57,102 nt of DNA from Rhodanobacter sp. (GTDB taxonomy: Bacteria; Pseudomonadota; Gammaproteobacteria; Xanthomonadales; Rhodanobacteraceae): NCBI GenBank assembly GCA_004298505.1, contig SCRO01000012.1, positions 1 to 57,102 on the forward strand, given 5' to 3'. Within the stretch, counting starts at the first letter, position 1, and each line of letters begins with the position of its first letter. The notes beneath the pieces were generated by a model. The model had not been told where the DNA came from. It saw only the letters and a list, made by a program, of their open reading frames with translations, and ran no database searches. A program made the translations under genes and the position numbers. Below, one piece after another: positions 39,602 to 50,022 of the stretch.

Positions 39602-40051
39602 TCAAAACGTGGCCAATTCGATCACCTGTTGGCGCTCGGCACTGAGCCGTGCGGCGTCCAATATACGGGTGGTTTCCAGGGCGTCCAGAGGATCGACCGG
39701 TACCGGCCCCTGGCCTTGCACGGCTGTTTGCAACTGGCGATAAAACTGCGTCCAACAGCCCTTCTCCAACGGCACCCGCTCACGCTCCGGCCCTTGCTCG
39801 AACCAGCCCCAACGTCGGTGTTCTTCAGCGCCCCAGTGCTCGCCTTCGCTTTTCGGCGACTTACCGGCCATCAGCGACTCTTCCTGGCCATCCAGCCCCT
39901 CGACGGTGTAACAGCCCAAGGTGCCACTGACCCGAAAGCGTGGTGCCTGGCTGTTTTGCAGCGCATGGCCCCCCAAGTGAGAAACCACGCCGTTGGCATG
40001 GGTCAGGGAGACGAAGAAACCGTGGCCGTAGCCGACAAATCCGATTCGCAT
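39602..40051 (-). pseudogene. Gfo/Idh oxidoreductase reduced to its two ends
   Basis: From ATG 40051 the first eleven residues (MRIGFVGYGHG) are the Rossmann start of a Gfo/Idh/MocA oxidoreductase. They join in frame to FVSLTHANGVVSHLGGHALQ, then PRFRVSGTLGCYTVEGLDGQEESL, a substrate-domain segment, and on to the normal C-terminus with VPVDPLDALETTRILDAARLSAERQQVIEL. Most of the NAD domain and the EKP motif are missing, perhaps 200 codons. The open frame of 149 codons is kept across the join. It lies between the IS1595 remnant and the porin gene and is probably not functional. Confidence 0.75.
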
Positions 40052-40133
40052 GGGGCAGTCTCTTGGGTAGAACTCGACGCTGATAAAGCATAAGAAGCTT
40101 AAATTCCAAACGGAATGAAGCACTACACTCGAC

Positions 40134-40170
40134 CAACGTGGGAGTCCCCCCGGCTCTGCCGGGGAGGTAG
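40134..40170. repeat. Repeat block shared with 22.75 kb
   Basis: CCAACGTGGGAGTCCCCCCG followed by GCTCTGCCGGGGAGG. The first 24 bp recur with one change at about 22751-22775, beside the deo operon end. It is probably the terminus of an otherwise lost mobile element. Confidence 0.45.
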
Positions 40171-40303
40171 TAGCAGTTTAACGTTTATGGAAGTGGTCGT
40201 CGGCATGGAGGTAGTTCAAGCGTAGATATCGAACCGACGGCGCATTCTTGCTTGGAATGGTGAAGTCGATGCATCGAGGGTGGAGTGACGGGCTCTTGAC
40301 TTT

Positions 40304-40340
40304 CGATTGCGAAAAGGCCCCTTTGAGGGGCCCGCAATCG
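40304..40340 (-). terminator. Rho-independent terminator of the porin/iol operon
   Basis: On the minus strand: GGCCCC, loop TCAAA, GGGGCC, then TTTT. An outer pair CGATTGCG/CGCAATCG (40304-40311 and 40333-40340) lengthens the hairpin across the T-run. It lies about 45 bp beyond the porin stop and would end the long minus-strand operon. Confidence 0.8.
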
Positions 40341-40381
40341 TTAATGCCTCCGGCTTTGCCGGGGGCTACTTACCCATGGAA

Positions 40382-41728
40382 TCAGAACGTGAAGCTGGTA
40401 TTCAGGCCGAGCACGAACGCATTGCTGTTTTCGCGGGTGCCACCCGGATGCAGAATGTACTGCAGGTTGGGGCGCAGGAAGATCGATGGAATCGGCGACC
40501 AGCTGTAGAACAACTCGGTGACGTACTCGTTGCCGTCGCCGACAATAACGTGTTCTCCCGTACGGGCATTGTTCTGCTTAATGAAATCGGCATAGCGGCT
40601 GTTGGCATTGGTTTCGCCGACGGCGAAGCCGATCATGTCATTGGCACGGGCAAACGGGCCCTTGTACTCCATACCCAGCGAGACCTGACGATCGGTAGCT
40701 GCAGTGTTGCGATCAGCCTGCGTAATATTGAGGAAGATCGACGCACCGCTGCTGCCGGCATCGCCGCTGACCTGCTGCAGAAAATTGATGTGGGCGCCGT
40801 ACTGCGCATCACGCTGCAGCGCCGGCAGGCCGGTTTTGCCGGCAGGGTCGTGATTGACGTCGTAATAGAGATCCTTGCCCTTGGATGTGTTGTACCAGAC
40901 GCCGAATTTGTAGCTTCCCGGCAGGCCGCCAGCGCTAGGTGCCCAGCCAAATTCCAGTGGAATCAACACACCGGTGGTACCGCTGGGGAAGTCTGGAATC
41001 AGGCCGTTGTGACGTGCATAGTTATCGTTGATATACTTTGGATTGACCTGATAGGCGCCCAACATCACGTAGGTTTCTTTAGTAGTGTTAAGTTTGATGT
41101 TGGCCGCCCACTGGCTGGTCGGCCAGTTGACCCAATAACCGCCCACGATATTGCCCGGCTGGGCGCCGCAGAAAGTAAGGTTCTGGAAGTCGCACGAGAA
41201 CGCAGCGAAGTCCCCACCCACCCGAAGACGTCCTGCCTTCACCGCCAACGCGCCATCGAAGAACTGCTGTTCGAGAAAGAATTCGGTGAGGTGCCAGGTC
41301 TGACCACGCCCATAGACTTCTTGGATAAGTTGGTTGTTACCGATATGCGCGTCAGCGCCTAGGTTGCGACCATTGCGATCTGTAATCAGCATGCGAAAGG
41401 TCGCACCCTTCCAGCCCCAAAGCTTGGCTAGATCTAGCGTTACCCCGCCTATCCACTGATCGGTGTAGCGGGTCAGATGCGAAGTACCGCCAGTAGAGTT
41501 ACGCCCGCCAGTAAAGTTGTGTGCTGCGTTACCACCGTAGCCCAAGTCGAAAGTGATGCCTTCATCGGCCAGTCGAGTCCGCTCACCATTCCAGTCGCCG
41601 AAAAGATAAGGGCTGGTGCGAAGATTATCAGTCGCGCGCGCCTGTGGTGCGACCAGACCCATAGCCAGACCCAGGCCAGCGAATGCTACCGCCCAAGCAA
41701 GCGGTTTTTTGCGAAGTGTTGAAACCAT
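40382..41728 (-). CDS. oprB: Carbohydrate-selective porin, OprB family
   Basis: A 448-residue outer-membrane protein with an N-terminal signal peptide (LAWAVAFAGLGLAMGLVAPQARA, cleaved before TDNL). The mature start LRTSPYLFGDWNGERTRLADEGITFDLGYGGNAAHN is the typical OprB opening. The body is beta-barrel-like with alternating aromatic strands. The protein ends in phenylalanine (NTSFTF), the usual barrel-assembly signal. It admits sugars or polyols through the outer membrane. It follows iolA on the same strand after 240 bp and most likely serves inositol entry for the ABC importer upstream. Confidence 0.88.
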   Translation of the reverse strand: MVSTLRKKPLAWAVAFAGLGLAMGLVAPQARATDNLRTSPYLFGDWNGERTRLADEGITFDLGYGGNAAHNFTGGRNSTGGTSHLTRYTDQWIGGVTLDLAKLWGWKGATFRMLITDRNGRNLGADAHIGNNQLIQEVYGRGQTWHLTEFFLEQQFFDGALAVKAGRLRVGGDFAAFSCDFQNLTFCGAQPGNIVGGYWVNWPTSQWAANIKLNTTKETYVMLGAYQVNPKYINDNYARHNGLIPDFPSGTTGVLIPLEFGWAPSAGGLPGSYKFGVWYNTSKGKDLYYDVNHDPAGKTGLPALQRDAQYGAHINFLQQVSGDAGSSGASIFLNITQADRNTAATDRQVSLGMEYKGPFARANDMIGFAVGETNANSRYADFIKQNNARTGEHVIVGDGNEYVTELFYSWSPIPSIFLRPNLQYILHPGGTRENSNAFVLGLNTSFTF

Positions 41729-41968
41729 GATGCCATCTCTCCCAATGGTGATGCGCCGAATGGTGAAGCGATTTCAAGCGTTTTTACGTTTAACCTTACT
41801 CAACAGACAAAAATGAAAATTCGTCTGCCCTCTTTTATACTATTTTATAGTTGACGCCATTTTTAAACGAAAGGTGACCGCGTTCAATGATCAAGCAGGC
41901 AATACTTATTGCGTTTTTTCATGCTGCACTGCCAAAAAGTGCTTGCTGTATAACGCAGCAAGTACCCG

Positions 41969-43492
41969 TCAATGCGTAGGCATCGCAAACTCGGCGCCAG
42001 CACTCTCGTTATCAGCCAGCCAGCGCTGCGTCACCGCTTTCTGACGAGTGTAAAAGCGCACCGCCTCGGGGCCATGCGCATGGTGGTCACCCATCAAACT
42101 TTTTTTCCAACCACCGAAACTATGAAACGCCATCGGCACAGGAATGGGTATGTTGATACCTATCATGCCCACCTGCACGCGATGAGCGAACTCGCGTGCA
42201 ACATGACCATCGCGAGTAAAAATCGAGGTGCCGTTGCCATATTCGTGCTGGTCTACCAGAGTCAACGCACTGGCGAAATCCGGCACGCGCACGACGCAAA
42301 GCACGGGACCAAATATTTCCTCTTTATAGATGCGCATCGATGATGTGACGTGATCGAACAGGGTACCGCCGAGAAAGAAGCCTTTTTCACACCCCGTGAC
42401 GCGATGACCGCGGCCGTCTACCACCAGCTCAGCACCGACCGCTTCGCCGTCATCAATATAGCTGGTGATCTTGTCGCGATGCTGGCTGGTCACGACCGGG
42501 CCCATCTCAATCGTGTCGTCCATGCCATCGCCGATGCGCAGCGCGCGCACTTTTGGCGCCAATTTTTTCACCAGCGTGTTGGCGGTTGCTTCACCCACAG
42601 CAACAGCTACGGAGATGGCCATGCAACGTTCGCCAGCGGCACCATAACCGGCCCCTATCAATGCGTCGACGGTTTTGTCCATATCAGCGTCGGGCATCAC
42701 GATCATGTGGTTCTTGGCGCCGCCCAGCGCCTGTACGCGCTTGCCCTGGGAGGTACCGCGGGCATAAACATATTCAGCGATCGGCGTTGAACCGACGAAG
42801 CTGATGGCGCGAACGTCCTGGTGATCGAGCAGCGCGTCAACGGCGGCTTTGTCACCTTGCACCACATTGAACACGCCATCGGGCAGACCGGCTTCGGTAA
42901 GCAAAGCAGCAAATAGCAGTGCCGTAGACGGATCACGCTCAGAGGGCTTCAACACAAAAGTGTTGCCGCACGCGATGGCCATCGGGAACATCCACATTGG
43001 CACCATGGCAGGAAAGTTGAACGGCGTAATGCCTGCGCAAACGCCCAGCGCCTGACGCATGGTCCACGCGTCGATACCGTTGGCGACCTGTTCGGTGTGG
43101 TCGCCCTTGAGCAACTCGGGAATGCCGCAGGCGTATTCGACCACCTCCAGGCCACGCATCAGTTCGCCCTTGGCATCGGAGAGCACCTTGCCGTGTTCGC
43201 GGGTGATCGTCGCGGCGAGCTTGTCCATGTCGCGCTCGAGCAACTCCTTGAAGCGGAACATTACACGTGCACGCTTCAATGGGGGCGTCTGCGACCACGC
43301 AGGAAATGCCACCAACGCGGACTGCACGGCCACATCGACTTCATGCACATCGGCCAGTGCCACAGCGCCGATCACTTCACCGCTGGCCGGGTTGAAGCTT
43401 GGCACGGTCGAGCCTTTGCCAGCCTGATGTCGGCCGCCGATGTAGTGGCCAATATGGACGCAAGCAGGGGAAGGAGAAAGTTGAGTAGACAT
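41969..43492 (-). CDS. iolA: Methylmalonate/malonate-semialdehyde dehydrogenase IolA (MmsA)
   Basis: A 507-residue CoA-acylating aldehyde dehydrogenase. It converts malonate semialdehyde to acetyl-CoA, the last step of inositol breakdown. ATG 43492 gives [23 protein letters not shown]; upstream in-frame ATGs exist at 43507 and 43516. Key segments are [77 protein letters not shown], and the nucleophile cysteine in [45 protein letters not shown] is the MmsA fingerprint. It is the only such gene in the window, so both inositol modules may depend on it. Confidence 0.94.
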   Translation of the reverse strand: MSTQLSPSPACVHIGHYIGGRHQAGKGSTVPSFNPASGEVIGAVALADVHEVDVAVQSALVAFPAWSQTPPLKRARVMFRFKELLERDMDKLAATITREHGKVLSDAKGELMRGLEVVEYACGIPELLKGDHTEQVANGIDAWTMRQALGVCAGITPFNFPAMVPMWMFPMAIACGNTFVLKPSERDPSTALLFAALLTEAGLPDGVFNVVQGDKAAVDALLDHQDVRAISFVGSTPIAEYVYARGTSQGKRVQALGGAKNHMIVMPDADMDKTVDALIGAGYGAAGERCMAISVAVAVGEATANTLVKKLAPKVRALRIGDGMDDTIEMGPVVTSQHRDKITSYIDDGEAVGAELVVDGRGHRVTGCEKGFFLGGTLFDHVTSSMRIYKEEIFGPVLCVVRVPDFASALTLVDQHEYGNGTSIFTRDGHVAREFAHRVQVGMIGINIPIPVPMAFHSFGGWKKSLMGDHHAHGPEAVRFYTRQKAVTQRWLADNESAGAEFAMPTH

Positions 43493-43553
43493 AATGAGTG
43501 GTTCCATAAAAAGCATTGTTAAAACAAAACTGTCTGATTCATCGCAAAAGCAA

Positions 43554-44351
43554 TCAGTGCGGCATCAGCCAATCGTGCGCCGGGTCGTTCTTGAAATGCC
43601 ATTCGCGATGCGTGCCGGCCATCACGTTCAGGTAATAGCCTCGGTAGCCATGCGGCATCACCACTGGGTGGTAGCCACGCGGAACCATCACTACGTCGTG
43701 GTCACCCACTGCCATCGATTCATCGATATCGCGCTCGTCGGTATACACGCGCTGAAATGCGAAGCCCTGCGGTGGATCGATGCGGTGGTAGTAGGTCTCC
43801 TCAAGCGAGCTTTCCACGGGCAGGTTGTCGGTGTCGTGCTTGTGCGGCGGGTAGCTGGACGAGTTGGCGGCAGGTGTTACCACCTCGACCACGAGCAACG
43901 ATTCAGCCGCTTCGGTTTCCGGCAGCACGTCGCAGACGTAGCGCACGTTGCTGTCCTGGCCACGCACCATGCGCTTCATGCTTGCCGCAGGAATCAATCG
44001 CGTAGGATGTTTGCCTGTAGCCGGTGCGCTAGCCAGGGCCAGCTCGGCGGCTTCGTGCGCATGGATTACGAACGCAGAACCGGGCGGGCCGTAGACCGCA
44101 TCGGGCGAGCGATCCTCGAACACGCTGGCGCGACCGCCGAGATTCGTCCAGCTCTCGTCCCCCACCGTGACGTCGACACGACCGGTAAGTACCACCAGGC
44201 AGCCTTCGCGGTCGAATGGTAAATCGAAATTCAGCGATTCGCCCGCAGCCAGTCGCGCGCATTCGAAACCCACGTGCTTCCATCCAGCCGATTCCGGTGT
44301 GACCTTGACGATGACACGGCCTTTTGACGCGCCTTTGACCAGCAGGCTCAT
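43554..44351 (-). CDS. iolB: 5-deoxyglucuronate isomerase IolB (native operon)
   Basis: A 265-residue double-cupin enzyme of the KduI/IolB family, from ATG 44351. Metal ligands are in [28 protein letters not shown] and the last histidine in [24 protein letters not shown]. It isomerises 5-deoxyglucuronate to 2-deoxy-5-keto-gluconate. Its start overlaps the iolE stop by 4 bp (ATGA coupling), and iolA follows after 61 bp. The length of 265 is normal for the family; the island copy at 34 kb is slightly longer. Confidence 0.93.
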   Translation of the reverse strand: MSLLVKGASKGRVIVKVTPESAGWKHVGFECARLAAGESLNFDLPFDREGCLVVLTGRVDVTVGDESWTNLGGRASVFEDRSPDAVYGPPGSAFVIHAHEAAELALASAPATGKHPTRLIPAASMKRMVRGQDSNVRYVCDVLPETEAAESLLVVEVVTPAANSSSYPPHKHDTDNLPVESSLEETYYHRIDPPQGFAFQRVYTDERDIDESMAVGDHDVVMVPRGYHPVVMPHGYRGYYLNVMAGTHREWHFKNDPAHDWLMPH

Positions 44352-45259
44352 GCGGCCTCCTTCGTGCGAACGCCATTGACCAGTCCGCGCAGCGTTTGAT
44401 AACCCAGGTTGGCACAGGCGTAGCTCGGGGCAACAGCAGGGTCCTGCTCGGCCTCCACGACAAGCCAGCCCTTGTAATGGTGCTTTCGCAGCAGCTCGAT
44501 GATGCCAGCGAAATCGATGGCGCCGTCGCCGGGCACGGTGAACACGCCGTTCAAGACCGAGTCGAGAAAACTCCACTGGCGATTGCGCGCGTGGCGGATG
44601 ATTGCCGGCCGCACGTCCTTGCAGTGAACGTGACAGACGCGGCCGATGTGCTTGCCCAGAATGCTCAGCGGATCACCGCCACCGAAATACGCATGACCGG
44701 AGTCGAACAGCAGGCCGACTTCCTCTCCAGTACAGGCCATTACGCGATCAATATCGTCCGGCGATTCAACATAAGCACCCATATGGTGGTGATAGGCCAA
44801 CCGCACGCCACGCGTCAGCAGATATTTTCCGAAAGCGGTGAGATGCTCGCCGTAGCGCTTGAACGACTCGTCGTCGAAACGTGGACGCTTGTACAGCGGG
44901 GCCGTGCGGTTCCCCTGGATGGCATTGGCGACTTCGCCATAGACCATCACCTTGCAACCGTTCTCGGCGAGCAGGTTGAGGTGGGACTCCACGGCGACGA
45001 TTTCTTCAGCCACCGATTGCGTGGCCAGGCGGCCAGAGTACCAGCCGGAGACCACGTCCAGCTTGTAGTCCGCCATCAACGCGCGCAGCGCGGCCGGGTC
45101 CTTGGGAAACTTGTTGCCCAGCTCGAAACCCTGATAGCCGATCTCGCGGCCTTCGCTCAGCACGGTGGATAACGGCGTCTCACCGCCCAGTGAGGGCTGG
45201 TCGTCGTTGCTCCAGCTGATCGGGTTGATGCCAATCTTTACTTCCAGAATGTCAGACAT
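44348..45259 (-). CDS. iolE: Inosose dehydratase IolE
   Basis: A 303-residue TIM-barrel enzyme matching classical IolE from the first residues: VKIGINPISWSNDDQPSLGGETPLSTVLSEGREIGYQGFELGNKFP. The metal-binding region includes LAYHHHMGAYVESPDDIDRV, VGLLFDSGHAYFGGGDPL, HVHCKDVRP and WLVVEAEQDPAV. It dehydrates 2-keto-myo-inositol to the diketone used by IolD. It lies 10 bp after iolD and overlaps iolB by 4 bp. It differs clearly from the IolE/IolH-like protein at 24.4 kb. Confidence 0.94.
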   Translation of the reverse strand: MSDILEVKIGINPISWSNDDQPSLGGETPLSTVLSEGREIGYQGFELGNKFPKDPAALRALMADYKLDVVSGWYSGRLATQSVAEEIVAVESHLNLLAENGCKVMVYGEVANAIQGNRTAPLYKRPRFDDESFKRYGEHLTAFGKYLLTRGVRLAYHHHMGAYVESPDDIDRVMACTGEEVGLLFDSGHAYFGGGDPLSILGKHIGRVCHVHCKDVRPAIIRHARNRQWSFLDSVLNGVFTVPGDGAIDFAGIIELLRKHHYKGWLVVEAEQDPAVAPSYACANLGYQTLRGLVNGVRTKEAA

Positions 45260-45269
45260 CGGATTTCAC

Positions 45270-47159
45270 CTATTCGGAAGGTGCTTGCACTGCGTGGTGC
45301 CGCTGTTTCTGTTTGGCCAATTCGTAATCGTGGCGCGCATCGTTCACCGCAGAGCGTGCCGATACTTCGGGTACGGCGACCTCCCACCAGCTGCCACCTT
45401 CTTCCGTGGTGCGGCGGTGATCGGTATTGATCGAGATCAGATACGTCCGCGTGGCTCTACGGGCGCGCAACAACGCCTGCTCCAGCTCGGCGAGGTTGTC
45501 GACATGCTCGGCTTCGGCACCCATCGCACGAGCATGTGCGGCGAAGTCGATCGCAGGAGCGCCGTCGGCCCCTTGTATGCAGTCGTCCCACATATTGTTG
45601 AATGGCGTACCACCGCAGGCTTGCTGCAGGCGATTGATGCAGCCATAACCGCGGTTGTTGAGCACCACAATGAGCAGCTTCATGCCCAGCATCACCGAGG
45701 TGGCAATTTCGGCACTCAGCATCAAATAGCTGCCGTCACCCAGCATCACGATGACCTCGCGATCAGGTTTGGCCATCTTTACGCCCAGACCACCGGCGAT
45801 CTCATAGCCCATGCAGGAATAGCCATACTCCATGTGATAGCCACCGGGGGTCACCGTTCGCCAGAGCTTTTCCAATTCGGCCGGCAGCGTACCGGCGGCG
45901 CAGACCACGATGTCCTTTTGCATCGACTGCGGATGCGAGCGTTGCACCGCACCGATGATCTCGCCGTCGTAGGGTATGGTGCGGCCTGGTAACTCGCGCG
46001 GACTGGTGATCGTGCGGACAATGTCGCGCCAGCTATCCGCTTCGCGCTCGGCATGGGTGCGCCACTGGCTGTCGGTACGCCAGCTGTTCAACGCCCTGGA
46101 AAGCGCATCGAGGCCAAGTCGCGCATCGGCAAGAATTTCCAAGCCGCCGCCCTTGAGAGTGTCGTAGCCGTTGACGTTGAGAGTGACGATCTGCGCCTGG
46201 ACGAACAGCGCGTTGGAACCGGTGGTGAAATCCTGTAGCCGCGTGCCCACCGCCAGCACCAGATCCGCATCAGCCAACAAGGTATTGGCTGCGGTGGAAC
46301 CACAAACGCCGGCAGGTCCCAGCTGCAGTGGATGATCCCAGGCCAATACGCCCTTGCCCGCCTGCGTCTCGGCCACTGGCACATCGTGGTTTTCGGCAAA
46401 ACGCCGCAATGAGTTGCTGGCGTGGCTATAGAGCACACCGCCACCGGCAATCACTACCGGACGCTTGGCTGCACGCAGCGCAGTGGCTGCAGCAGTGATC
46501 TCATCATCTGCCGCGGGAGTCGCGCGGAACTCGTGAACGCGCGGCGCAAAAAAGCTCTCCGACCAGTCATGGGCTTCCGTCTGCACGTCCTGCGGCAGTG
46601 CCAGCGTTACCGGTCCGCACAGGGCTGGATCGGTTAGTATGTGCAGCGCGCGTGGCAACGCGGTGAGCAACTGCACCGGCTTCACGATGCGATCGAAATA
46701 GCGAGACACCGGGCGCAGGCAGTCGTTGACGCTGACGGTGCCATCGGAGAAATCTTCCAGTTGCTGCAGCACGGGATCGGGCGCGCGCGAGACAAAGACA
46801 TCGCCGGGTAATAGCAAAACAGGCAGGCGATTGACGTGGGCCAGCGCGGCCGACGTAACCAGGTTGGTGGCGCCCGGCCCGATCGAGCTGGTCACCGCCA
46901 TCATACGACGGCGCATGTTCGCCTTTGCGAAGGCGATGGCAGCATTAGCCATGCCCTGTTCGTTGTGCGCGCGGTAGGTCGGCAGGTTGTCGCGCTGCTC
47001 ATGCAGTGCTTCGCCCAGTCCAGCGACGTTACCGTGACCGAAGATGGCGAACACGCCGCCGAACAGCGACACGATCTGGCCGTCGTCATTGCGAACCTGC
47101 TGCACGGCGAGGTAGCGCACGAGCGCCTGCGCCATGGTCAGTCGAACGGTATTGCTCAT
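45270..47159 (-). CDS. iolD: 3D-(3,5/4)-trihydroxycyclohexane-1,2-dione hydrolase IolD (native operon)
   Basis: A 629-residue thiamine-diphosphate enzyme. Motifs: the catalytic glutamate in YRAHNEQGMANAAIAFAKA, SSIGPGATNLVTSAALAHVNRLPVLLLPGD, RPVVIAGGGVLYSHA, the cofactor domain GYSCMGYEIAGGLGVKMA, and the ThDP/Mg motif GDGSYLMLSAEIA ending in VVLNNRGYG. It hydrolyses the ring diketone to 5-deoxyglucuronate. Its start overlaps the iolC stop by 4 bp. Compared with the island copy it keeps the classic NN at the end of the ThDP motif. Confidence 0.95.
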   Translation of the reverse strand: MSNTVRLTMAQALVRYLAVQQVRNDDGQIVSLFGGVFAIFGHGNVAGLGEALHEQRDNLPTYRAHNEQGMANAAIAFAKANMRRRMMAVTSSIGPGATNLVTSAALAHVNRLPVLLLPGDVFVSRAPDPVLQQLEDFSDGTVSVNDCLRPVSRYFDRIVKPVQLLTALPRALHILTDPALCGPVTLALPQDVQTEAHDWSESFFAPRVHEFRATPAADDEITAAATALRAAKRPVVIAGGGVLYSHASNSLRRFAENHDVPVAETQAGKGVLAWDHPLQLGPAGVCGSTAANTLLADADLVLAVGTRLQDFTTGSNALFVQAQIVTLNVNGYDTLKGGGLEILADARLGLDALSRALNSWRTDSQWRTHAEREADSWRDIVRTITSPRELPGRTIPYDGEIIGAVQRSHPQSMQKDIVVCAAGTLPAELEKLWRTVTPGGYHMEYGYSCMGYEIAGGLGVKMAKPDREVIVMLGDGSYLMLSAEIATSVMLGMKLLIVVLNNRGYGCINRLQQACGGTPFNNMWDDCIQGADGAPAIDFAAHARAMGAEAEHVDNLAELEQALLRARRATRTYLISINTDHRRTTEEGGSWWEVAVPEVSARSAVNDARHDYELAKQKQRHHAVQAPSE

Positions 47160-49144
47160 GCGGTGGCCTCCACCCCATGTGCATTTTTGGTCGGGGCGCT
47201 CTCCATCGCTGAGGTCGATACCGTGCGCTCACTGCGAGCCTGCCGCCACAGCGCAGCGAGTTCGGCGAAGCCGTTGCTTGCACGCTCGACCAATGCTGCA
47301 TCGTCAATGTCATCGCGCAGCCACGCACGCGCCGGTTCGACAAAAATACTGCGCCCCACCGCGAAACCACGACAGCTGTGGCTGCGTGCGGCAGCGGCAA
47401 AACCCGCGGCGAGCTCGGCAAACGACGCGTTCAGGCCAAGCAGCAATACGCCACGGCAGAGAGGATCGCGTTCGGCAATCAGGGCATCGAGCGCCGCCCA
47501 GTCCTGGGCCGGCGGCGGCGCCAGCTTCCACCACTCGGGGCGGATGCCGAGATTGTAGATGCGCTTGAGCGAACGCAGTACGCGCTCACCCTGACTGGCC
47601 TGCATGGCGGGGTTGGCCGGTGGAATGACTTCCAGCAACAGTTCATGACCGCTGGCGCGGGTGGCCGCATAAAGCGCGTGCAGCTGGGTTTCCTGCTCCA
47701 GCCGCTGTTCCGCCGTGCCGTCGGGATCGAACGGTACCAGGCACTTGACCACCTGTTCGACCGGCCAGTGGATCAGTTCACTGCCCAGTGCACGCCCAGC
47801 CTCGAATTCCAGCGGCAGCGAATCAGGCAGTTCAACCGGGCGGCCAATCCACCAGCCGCGGCCGGTGGCGTCATTGAGTGCATCCTGACCGTAACGACCG
47901 TCGCACAGCAGGCCGATGCGATGGGTCAGTCCTAGATTTTTTTCGATCCGTGCCACGGCTTGCACCAGCAACTGCTTGAGCCGAGGCAGGCGCGACTCGT
48001 CGGCACCAGCTTCGCGCGCCAGCTCGAACAGCTGGCTGCGATGATCGAACGCGAAGATGTGCAGGTCGTCCCAGTGTGGCCGTGCCACGCTGGCGCGATG
48101 CAGGTGGGCAAGCTGCTCATCGCGATCCGGTCGCTGCAGGTGTTCGGCGTGGGCGAGAAAATAATCCAGCTCGGCGCGGCTGGGCATCGCTGGCGCGCAG
48201 CCGTGGCGCGACACTACGATCGCACCGCAGGCATTGCCATACGCGCAACAGCGTTCGATCGGCTCGTCACACAGCCAGCCAGAAAGAAAGCCGGCGATAA
48301 AGGCGTCGCCAGCACCTAGTACGTTGAGCACTTCGACCTGGGCTCCGCGAAACGTGGGTGCGTCGTCGATGGCGACAGGAATGGTCGACTCGATCACGCT
48401 GCACCCCTGCGCGCCGCGCTTCACCACCAGGCAGGCTTGGCTGACCGCGCGCACGGCTTTCAGTGCAGCGATCAGATCCTTGCTGCCACCGGCGATATGA
48501 AATTCCTCCTCGGTACCGACGATCAGGTCGAACTGACCGAGCTCGCCCTGCAGGTGCGCGGTAACGCCATCGTCGGCGACGAAACGGGTTTCGCCATCGC
48601 TGCGACTGGTCAGCCCCCACAGCACCGGGCGATAGTCGATATCCAGCACCGTGCGCACACCGTGCTTGCGCGCAAACGCCAGTGCCTTGCGGCTGGCCGC
48701 CAGTGTGCCGGGCGTGGACAGGTGCGTGCCGGTAATTGCCAGCGCCTTGCTGGAAGCAATAAAACTTTCGTCGATATCGTCCACCGACAGCGCCATGTCG
48801 GCGCAGTTTTCGCGATAGAAAATCAGCGGGAAGGTTTCGCGGTCCTTGATGCCGAGCAGCACCATGCCGGTCAGTCGGGCTGGGTCGACGACGACATGGC
48901 TGACGTCGCAGCCTTCCTTGCCCAGGGTCTCGGTGAGGAAGCGGCCCATATGGTCGTTGCCCACCCGCGTCAGCATCGCCGAGCGCAGCCCGAGTCGCAC
49001 CGCGCCGAAGGCGGCATTGCCGGAGGAGCCACCGAGATATTTGGCAAAGCTGGAGGCATCCTCCAGGCGCGCGCCGTGCTGTTGGGCATAGAAATCGACA
49101 GTGAGGCGACCCAGGCAAATCAAATCATAGCGGTGTTCAGTCAT
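47156..49144 (-). CDS. iolC: Fused IolC kinase and DUF2090 aldolase-like domain
   Basis: A 662-residue two-domain protein. Residues 1 to about 330 are the PfkB kinase (LICLGRLTVDFYAQQHGARLED, GGSSGNAAFGAVRLG, LDIDYRPVLWG, VLGAGDAFIAGFLSGW and the closing RHGCAPAMPSRAELDYFL). From about 345 a DUF2090 domain follows (LHIFAFDHRSQLFELAREAG, IGLLCDGRYGQDAL, HWPVEQVVKCLVPFDPDG, LLLEVIPPANPAM). DUF2090 is often fused to IolC in proteobacteria and is thought to do the aldolase step, replacing IolJ. No separate iolJ lies in this operon, which fits. It is coupled to iolD and follows the ABC genes. Confidence 0.93.
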   Translation of the reverse strand: MTEHRYDLICLGRLTVDFYAQQHGARLEDASSFAKYLGGSSGNAAFGAVRLGLRSAMLTRVGNDHMGRFLTETLGKEGCDVSHVVVDPARLTGMVLLGIKDRETFPLIFYRENCADMALSVDDIDESFIASSKALAITGTHLSTPGTLAASRKALAFARKHGVRTVLDIDYRPVLWGLTSRSDGETRFVADDGVTAHLQGELGQFDLIVGTEEEFHIAGGSKDLIAALKAVRAVSQACLVVKRGAQGCSVIESTIPVAIDDAPTFRGAQVEVLNVLGAGDAFIAGFLSGWLCDEPIERCCAYGNACGAIVVSRHGCAPAMPSRAELDYFLAHAEHLQRPDRDEQLAHLHRASVARPHWDDLHIFAFDHRSQLFELAREAGADESRLPRLKQLLVQAVARIEKNLGLTHRIGLLCDGRYGQDALNDATGRGWWIGRPVELPDSLPLEFEAGRALGSELIHWPVEQVVKCLVPFDPDGTAEQRLEQETQLHALYAATRASGHELLLEVIPPANPAMQASQGERVLRSLKRIYNLGIRPEWWKLAPPPAQDWAALDALIAERDPLCRGVLLLGLNASFAELAAGFAAAARSHSCRGFAVGRSIFVEPARAWLRDDIDDAALVERASNGFAELAALWRQARSERTVSTSAMESAPTKNAHGVEATA

Positions 49145-49193
49145 AGTGCAAAAACTCAGCGTGGCAATGGCGAAAGGCGGTATTGCTCAGTAC

Positions 49194-50012
49194 TCAGGCG
49201 GCTTGGTGGCCTTCGAGCTCGTCGACCAGACTCTGGATATCGGTGCCGCCTGCCATCATATTGAGCACTTCCTCCTTGCTGATGTCGTTTTTGGCGAAGG
49301 TGCCCATCGACTGTCCGCGATTGAGCAGGGTGAAGCTGTCGCCGATCGGATACGCGTGATACACGTTGTGGGTGATGAAGATCACCGAGATGCCGCGCTC
49401 GCGCGCCTTGTGCACCAGCCTGAGCACATTGCAACTCTGCTTGACGCCAAGCGCCGCGGTTGGCTCATCGAGAATCAGAACCTTCGCGCCGAAATGGATA
49501 GCGCGGGCGATCGCCAGACTTTGCCGTTCGCCACCGGACATCGTACCCACTGGCTGATGAGGTGAGCGCACGTGGATGCCCATCTCGGCCAGCTTGTTGG
49601 CGGCAGTGTAGGCGGCGAGCCGCATGTCGAGCACAGGGATCACGCCGAACAGTCTCTTGGTAGGCTCACGGCCGGCAAAGAAATTGCGTGTCACGCTCAT
49701 CAGCGGCACGAGCGCCAGATCCTGGTACACCGTGGCGATGCCGCAATCCAGCGCCTCACGCGGCGACTCGAAACTGACCTCGTCGCCTTCGACCAGATAG
49801 CGGCCTTCGCTGGGTTTGTGGACTCCGGCCAGCGTCTTGATCAGCGTCGACTTGCCCGCGCCGTTGTCGCCGAGTAGACAATGCACTTCGCCACGACGCA
49901 AACGCAGCGTCACGTTCTTGAGCGCAATCACCGTGCCGAAGAATTTGCTGACGCCTTCCATCTGCAGGATATAGTCATTGCTACCGCTGGGAGTTTTCAC
50001 TTGAGTGCCCAT
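49194..50012 (-). CDS. Sugar/inositol ABC transporter ATPase (single domain, FrcA-like)
   Basis: A 272-residue ATPase with one ABC domain, unlike the tandem RbsA at 15.6 kb. ATG 50012 is used; the frame extends upstream into the permease. Motifs are Walker [16 protein letters not shown]-loop [14 protein letters not shown], signature [15 protein letters not shown], Walker [16 protein letters not shown], and the H-loop [16 protein letters not shown]. The ALGVKQS segment and the H-loop are typical of fructose/inositol-type CUT2 importers. It starts 10 bp after the permease stop and lies 49 bp before iolC. Confidence 0.9.
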   Translation of the reverse strand: MGTQVKTPSGSNDYILQMEGVSKFFGTVIALKNVTLRLRRGEVHCLLGDNGAGKSTLIKTLAGVHKPSEGRYLVEGDEVSFESPREALDCGIATVYQDLALVPLMSVTRNFFAGREPTKRLFGVIPVLDMRLAAYTAANKLAEMGIHVRSPHQPVGTMSGGERQSLAIARAIHFGAKVLILDEPTAALGVKQSCNVLRLVHKARERGISVIFITHNVYHAYPIGDSFTLLNRGQSMGTFAKNDISKEEVLNMMAGGTDIQSLVDELEGHQAA

Positions 50013-50022
50013 CAGTCGATCC

